DNA from: Candidatus Saliniplasma halalkaliphilum
Lineage (GTDB): Archaea; Thermoplasmatota; Thermoplasmata; Halarchaeoplasmatales; Halarchaeoplasmataceae
Length of the DNA: 10,468 nt
Direction of reading: 5' to 3'
Assembly (NCBI GenBank): GCA_019594235.1
Contig: JAFDTG010000054.1
Location: forward strand, 1 to 10,468
Below, piece by piece: positions 9,141 through 10,468 of the stretch. Under the pieces are notes generated by a model. That model ran no database searches, was not told where the DNA came from, and was given only the letters and a program-made list of their open reading frames with translations. How positions within the stretch are numbered: the first letter of the stretch is position 1; the number at the start of each line of letters is the position of its first letter. A program made the position numbers and the translations under genes.

Positions 9141-10301
9141 CTATATAACTTGGTTATTCTTTTCAATATCACAGTATTCGCAGTCCTCTTCACAAGGCTC
9201 GATATGTACTTGAATCTTAACTTTAGCCGGTATTTTTTCTTTTAAAATGTCCTTGATAGATCTCTCCACATCGGTGATCCTATCATGAGCCTCGCCGACT
9301 TCGGTATGTTTTGGTACAATCAGATGGAACGATATCAAAAGACTATCTCCGGTTTCAGAGATCTCAATATTATGAATATCTTTAACATCTTTTCGATCTT
9401 TGACGATTTGAATTATGTCATCCTTTATCTTCTTAACCGGCGGTTGCCAGGGATCGAAATGAACTTCTACATCGGCGTTAAATTCCTTTTCTAATTTATT
9501 TTCGAGTGCGTGGGCTATCTCGTGTCCTTTCATGGTAGTACCTGGTTCTGAATGCATGTGTAGTGAGATCGCTTTTTTATCACCATATTCGTGTACATGT
9601 ATATTATGGACATCTGTCACGCCTGGATGTTCCATCGAAACTTTTTTGATATCATCTATCAATTCTTTGGAGGGTTTTTCACCTAGCAGCTTGTTGGTAG
9701 CCTTTTTGATGTAGGACCCCCCTATGTACCCAAGCAGTAAAGCGATCCCAATACCGGCTAGGGGGTCCAAAAACAAATATCCTCTTCCAGATCCGTAGAT
9801 AGCGCCGATGACCAAGATTGTCGTGATCGCATCACCTCTATGATGCCAGGCATCGGCTTTTAAAGGGTCTGATCCGGTTTTCTTACCCACATAATAACTG
9901 ATTTCGCCGAGGATCTCTTTAGCTACTGCAGTTAAAAATATGTAGAAATAGAACGACCGACCCATAAATATCGGTTCTGGTCCGATCAAAAGTGATTGAA
10001 TACCATCGGATAAGAATGTGACCGCGGCTAGGACGAGTATGATCCCAACCGTTAGAACAGCTATCTGATCTGCCCTCCCATGTCCAAATGGATGTTCTTC
10101 GTCCGCTGGTTTTTCAGCAATATGAAGACCTAATAAAACAGCTACGGAACTCGCGCTATCGGAAAGGCTGTGCATGGAATCAGATAATAGAGCTAAACTC
10201 CCGATCTGGAGGCCTATGAAGACCTTTACCACGAAGATAACTACGTTCAATAGGATGCTTGATAACGCCACGATCTTGCCTTTACCATATTTAGTCAACA
10301 T
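9141..10301 (-). CDS. Cation diffusion facilitator (CDF) metal exporter with duplicated C-terminal domain
   Basis: CDF proteins are proton-coupled exporters of Zn2+, Fe2+, Mn2+ and similar ions, working as dimers in the membrane. The 386 residues are longer than the usual 290-310. Residues 1-205 form the six-helix channel domain. Its transport site is HSLSD in TM2 (His44, Asp48) and HHRGD in TM5 (His153, Asp157), the HxxxD/HxxxD pattern associated with zinc. HPFGHGR (70-76) is the conserved loop. Residues 210-288 are a normal cytoplasmic metal-sensing domain with VHNIHVHE and VEVHFDP. Residues 290-370 repeat that fold (IHNIEISE and VQVHIEP) and end in EPCEEDCEYC (Cys 370, 374, 377). ATG 10301 has no clear Shine-Dalgarno but has an upstream TATA-like element. 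The metal is inferred, not proven. Confidence 0.93.
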   Translation of the reverse strand: MLTKYGKGKIVALSSILLNVVIFVVKVFIGLQIGSLALLSDSMHSLSDSASSVAVLLGLHIAEKPADEEHPFGHGRADQIAVLTVGIILVLAAVTFLSDGIQSLLIGPEPIFMGRSFYFYIFLTAVAKEILGEISYYVGKKTGSDPLKADAWHHRGDAITTILVIGAIYGSGRGYLFLDPLAGIGIALLLGYIGGSYIKKATNKLLGEKPSKELIDDIKKVSMEHPGVTDVHNIHVHEYGDKKAISLHMHSEPGTTMKGHEIAHALENKLEKEFNADVEVHFDPWQPPVKKIKDDIIQIVKDRKDVKDIHNIEISETGDSLLISFHLIVPKHTEVGEAHDRITDVERSIKDILKEKIPAKVKIQVHIEPCEEDCEYCDIEKNNQVI

Positions 10302-10327
10302 CTCTAGGTAGGATGTACCCCTAAGGA

Positions 10328-10340
10328 ATTAAATTTTATT
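10328..10340 (-). promoter_or_regulatory. TATA-like element for the CDF gene
   Basis: On the minus strand AAATTTAATT is centred about 32 nt before the CDF ATG, implying a very short leader. It lies back to back with the promoter of the divergent short-chain dehydrogenase gene in a 95 bp intergenic region. The assignment is by position and composition only. Confidence 0.4.
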
Positions 10341-10350
10341 GTGTTCGATA

Positions 10351-10358
10351 CTTTTATA
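10351..10358 (+). promoter_or_regulatory. TATA box for the short-chain dehydrogenase gene
   Basis: CTTTTATA is centred about 42 nt before the ATG at 10397. With usual spacing transcription would start near 10381, leaving room for the GGTGA ribosome site at 10385-10389. Confidence 0.5.
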
Positions 10359-10396
10359 CGGCCCAAATCCTTTTACTTTGATAAAGGTGACTGAAA

Positions 10397-10468
10397 ATGG
10401 ATTTAGAAATAGAAGGTAATTCAGCACTTGTTCTAGCATCCAGCAGTGGGTTGGGGAAGGCTTCTGCA
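10397..10468 (+). CDS. Short-chain dehydrogenase/reductase, 3'-truncated by the window
   Basis: Only the first 24 codons are in the window. They encode a beta strand followed by a glycine-rich turn, ALVLASSSGLGKASA, which is the NAD(P)-binding start of an SDR Rossmann fold. The usual TGxxxGxG appears here as ASSSGLG, a variant seen in SDRs annotated as 3-oxoacyl-ACP reductase-like. The ATG is supported by GGTGA 7 nt upstream and a TATA box beyond it. The substrate cannot be judged from this fragment. Its place beside acyl-CoA metabolism genes is suggestive but not evidence. Confidence 0.7.
   Translation, partial: MDLEIEGNSALVLASSSGLGKASA

Overview
The window is archaeal. The evidence is a VAT/Cdc48-type double AAA+ ATPase, a KsgA/Dim1 methyltransferase next to it, a small stand-alone PRC-barrel protein, a membrane-anchored zinc-ribbon protein, TATA-box promoters with very short leaders, and oligo-T terminators. 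Composition is moderately AT-rich. The gene set fits a heterotrophic euryarchaeal-grade archaeon, perhaps Thermoplasmatota-like or an uncultured relative. Genus-level placement is not possible from the sequence alone.

Layout. Bases 1-2910 (+) hold housekeeping genes: the C-terminal three quarters of a Cdc48/VAT ATPase, a PRC-barrel protein 40 bp behind it, then ksgA with its own TATA box. Bases 2911-3308 carry no protein gene. They hold a degenerate terminal hairpin (A), a putative promoter, and about 230 nt that fold on paper into a multi-junction RNA. That RNA ends in a second hairpin (C) of the same family. Bases 3305-4396 (-) encode an unrecognised N-terminally anchored protein with three zinc ribbons. 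A third, best-preserved hairpin (B) lies at 4459-4507. It is followed by a DUF401-family membrane protein (4560-5768, +), which converges on the next block at a shared T-rich terminator.

Bases 5787-9074 (-) form a compact operon: acyl-CoA dehydrogenase, EtfB, then EtfA with an N-terminal two-cluster ferredoxin domain. The order and the fusion match bacterial acyl-CoA dehydrogenase/ETF complexes such as caffeyl-CoA reductase (CarCDE). The block probably oxidises or reduces an acyl-CoA with electrons passing to or from ferredoxin-like clusters. Behind it is a CDF metal exporter with a duplicated cytoplasmic domain and a Cys tail (9141-10301, -). Divergent from that is the first 24 codons of a short-chain dehydrogenase (10397 onward, +).

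The most unusual signal is the set of three related hairpins, A (2919-2967), C (3222-3308) and B (4459-4507), all in the same orientation. They share GAAG, a TCACCT/GGGTGA lower stem and, in B and C, an identical GGATGTCAC tail. This is the architecture of IS200/IS605 right ends. Copy C closes a structured RNA with no tnpA or tnpB gene in the window. I read it as an omega-RNA (TnpB guide RNA) scaffold relic or an orphan guide RNA. Its guide-position sequence would be antisense to the 3' end of the zinc-ribbon gene.
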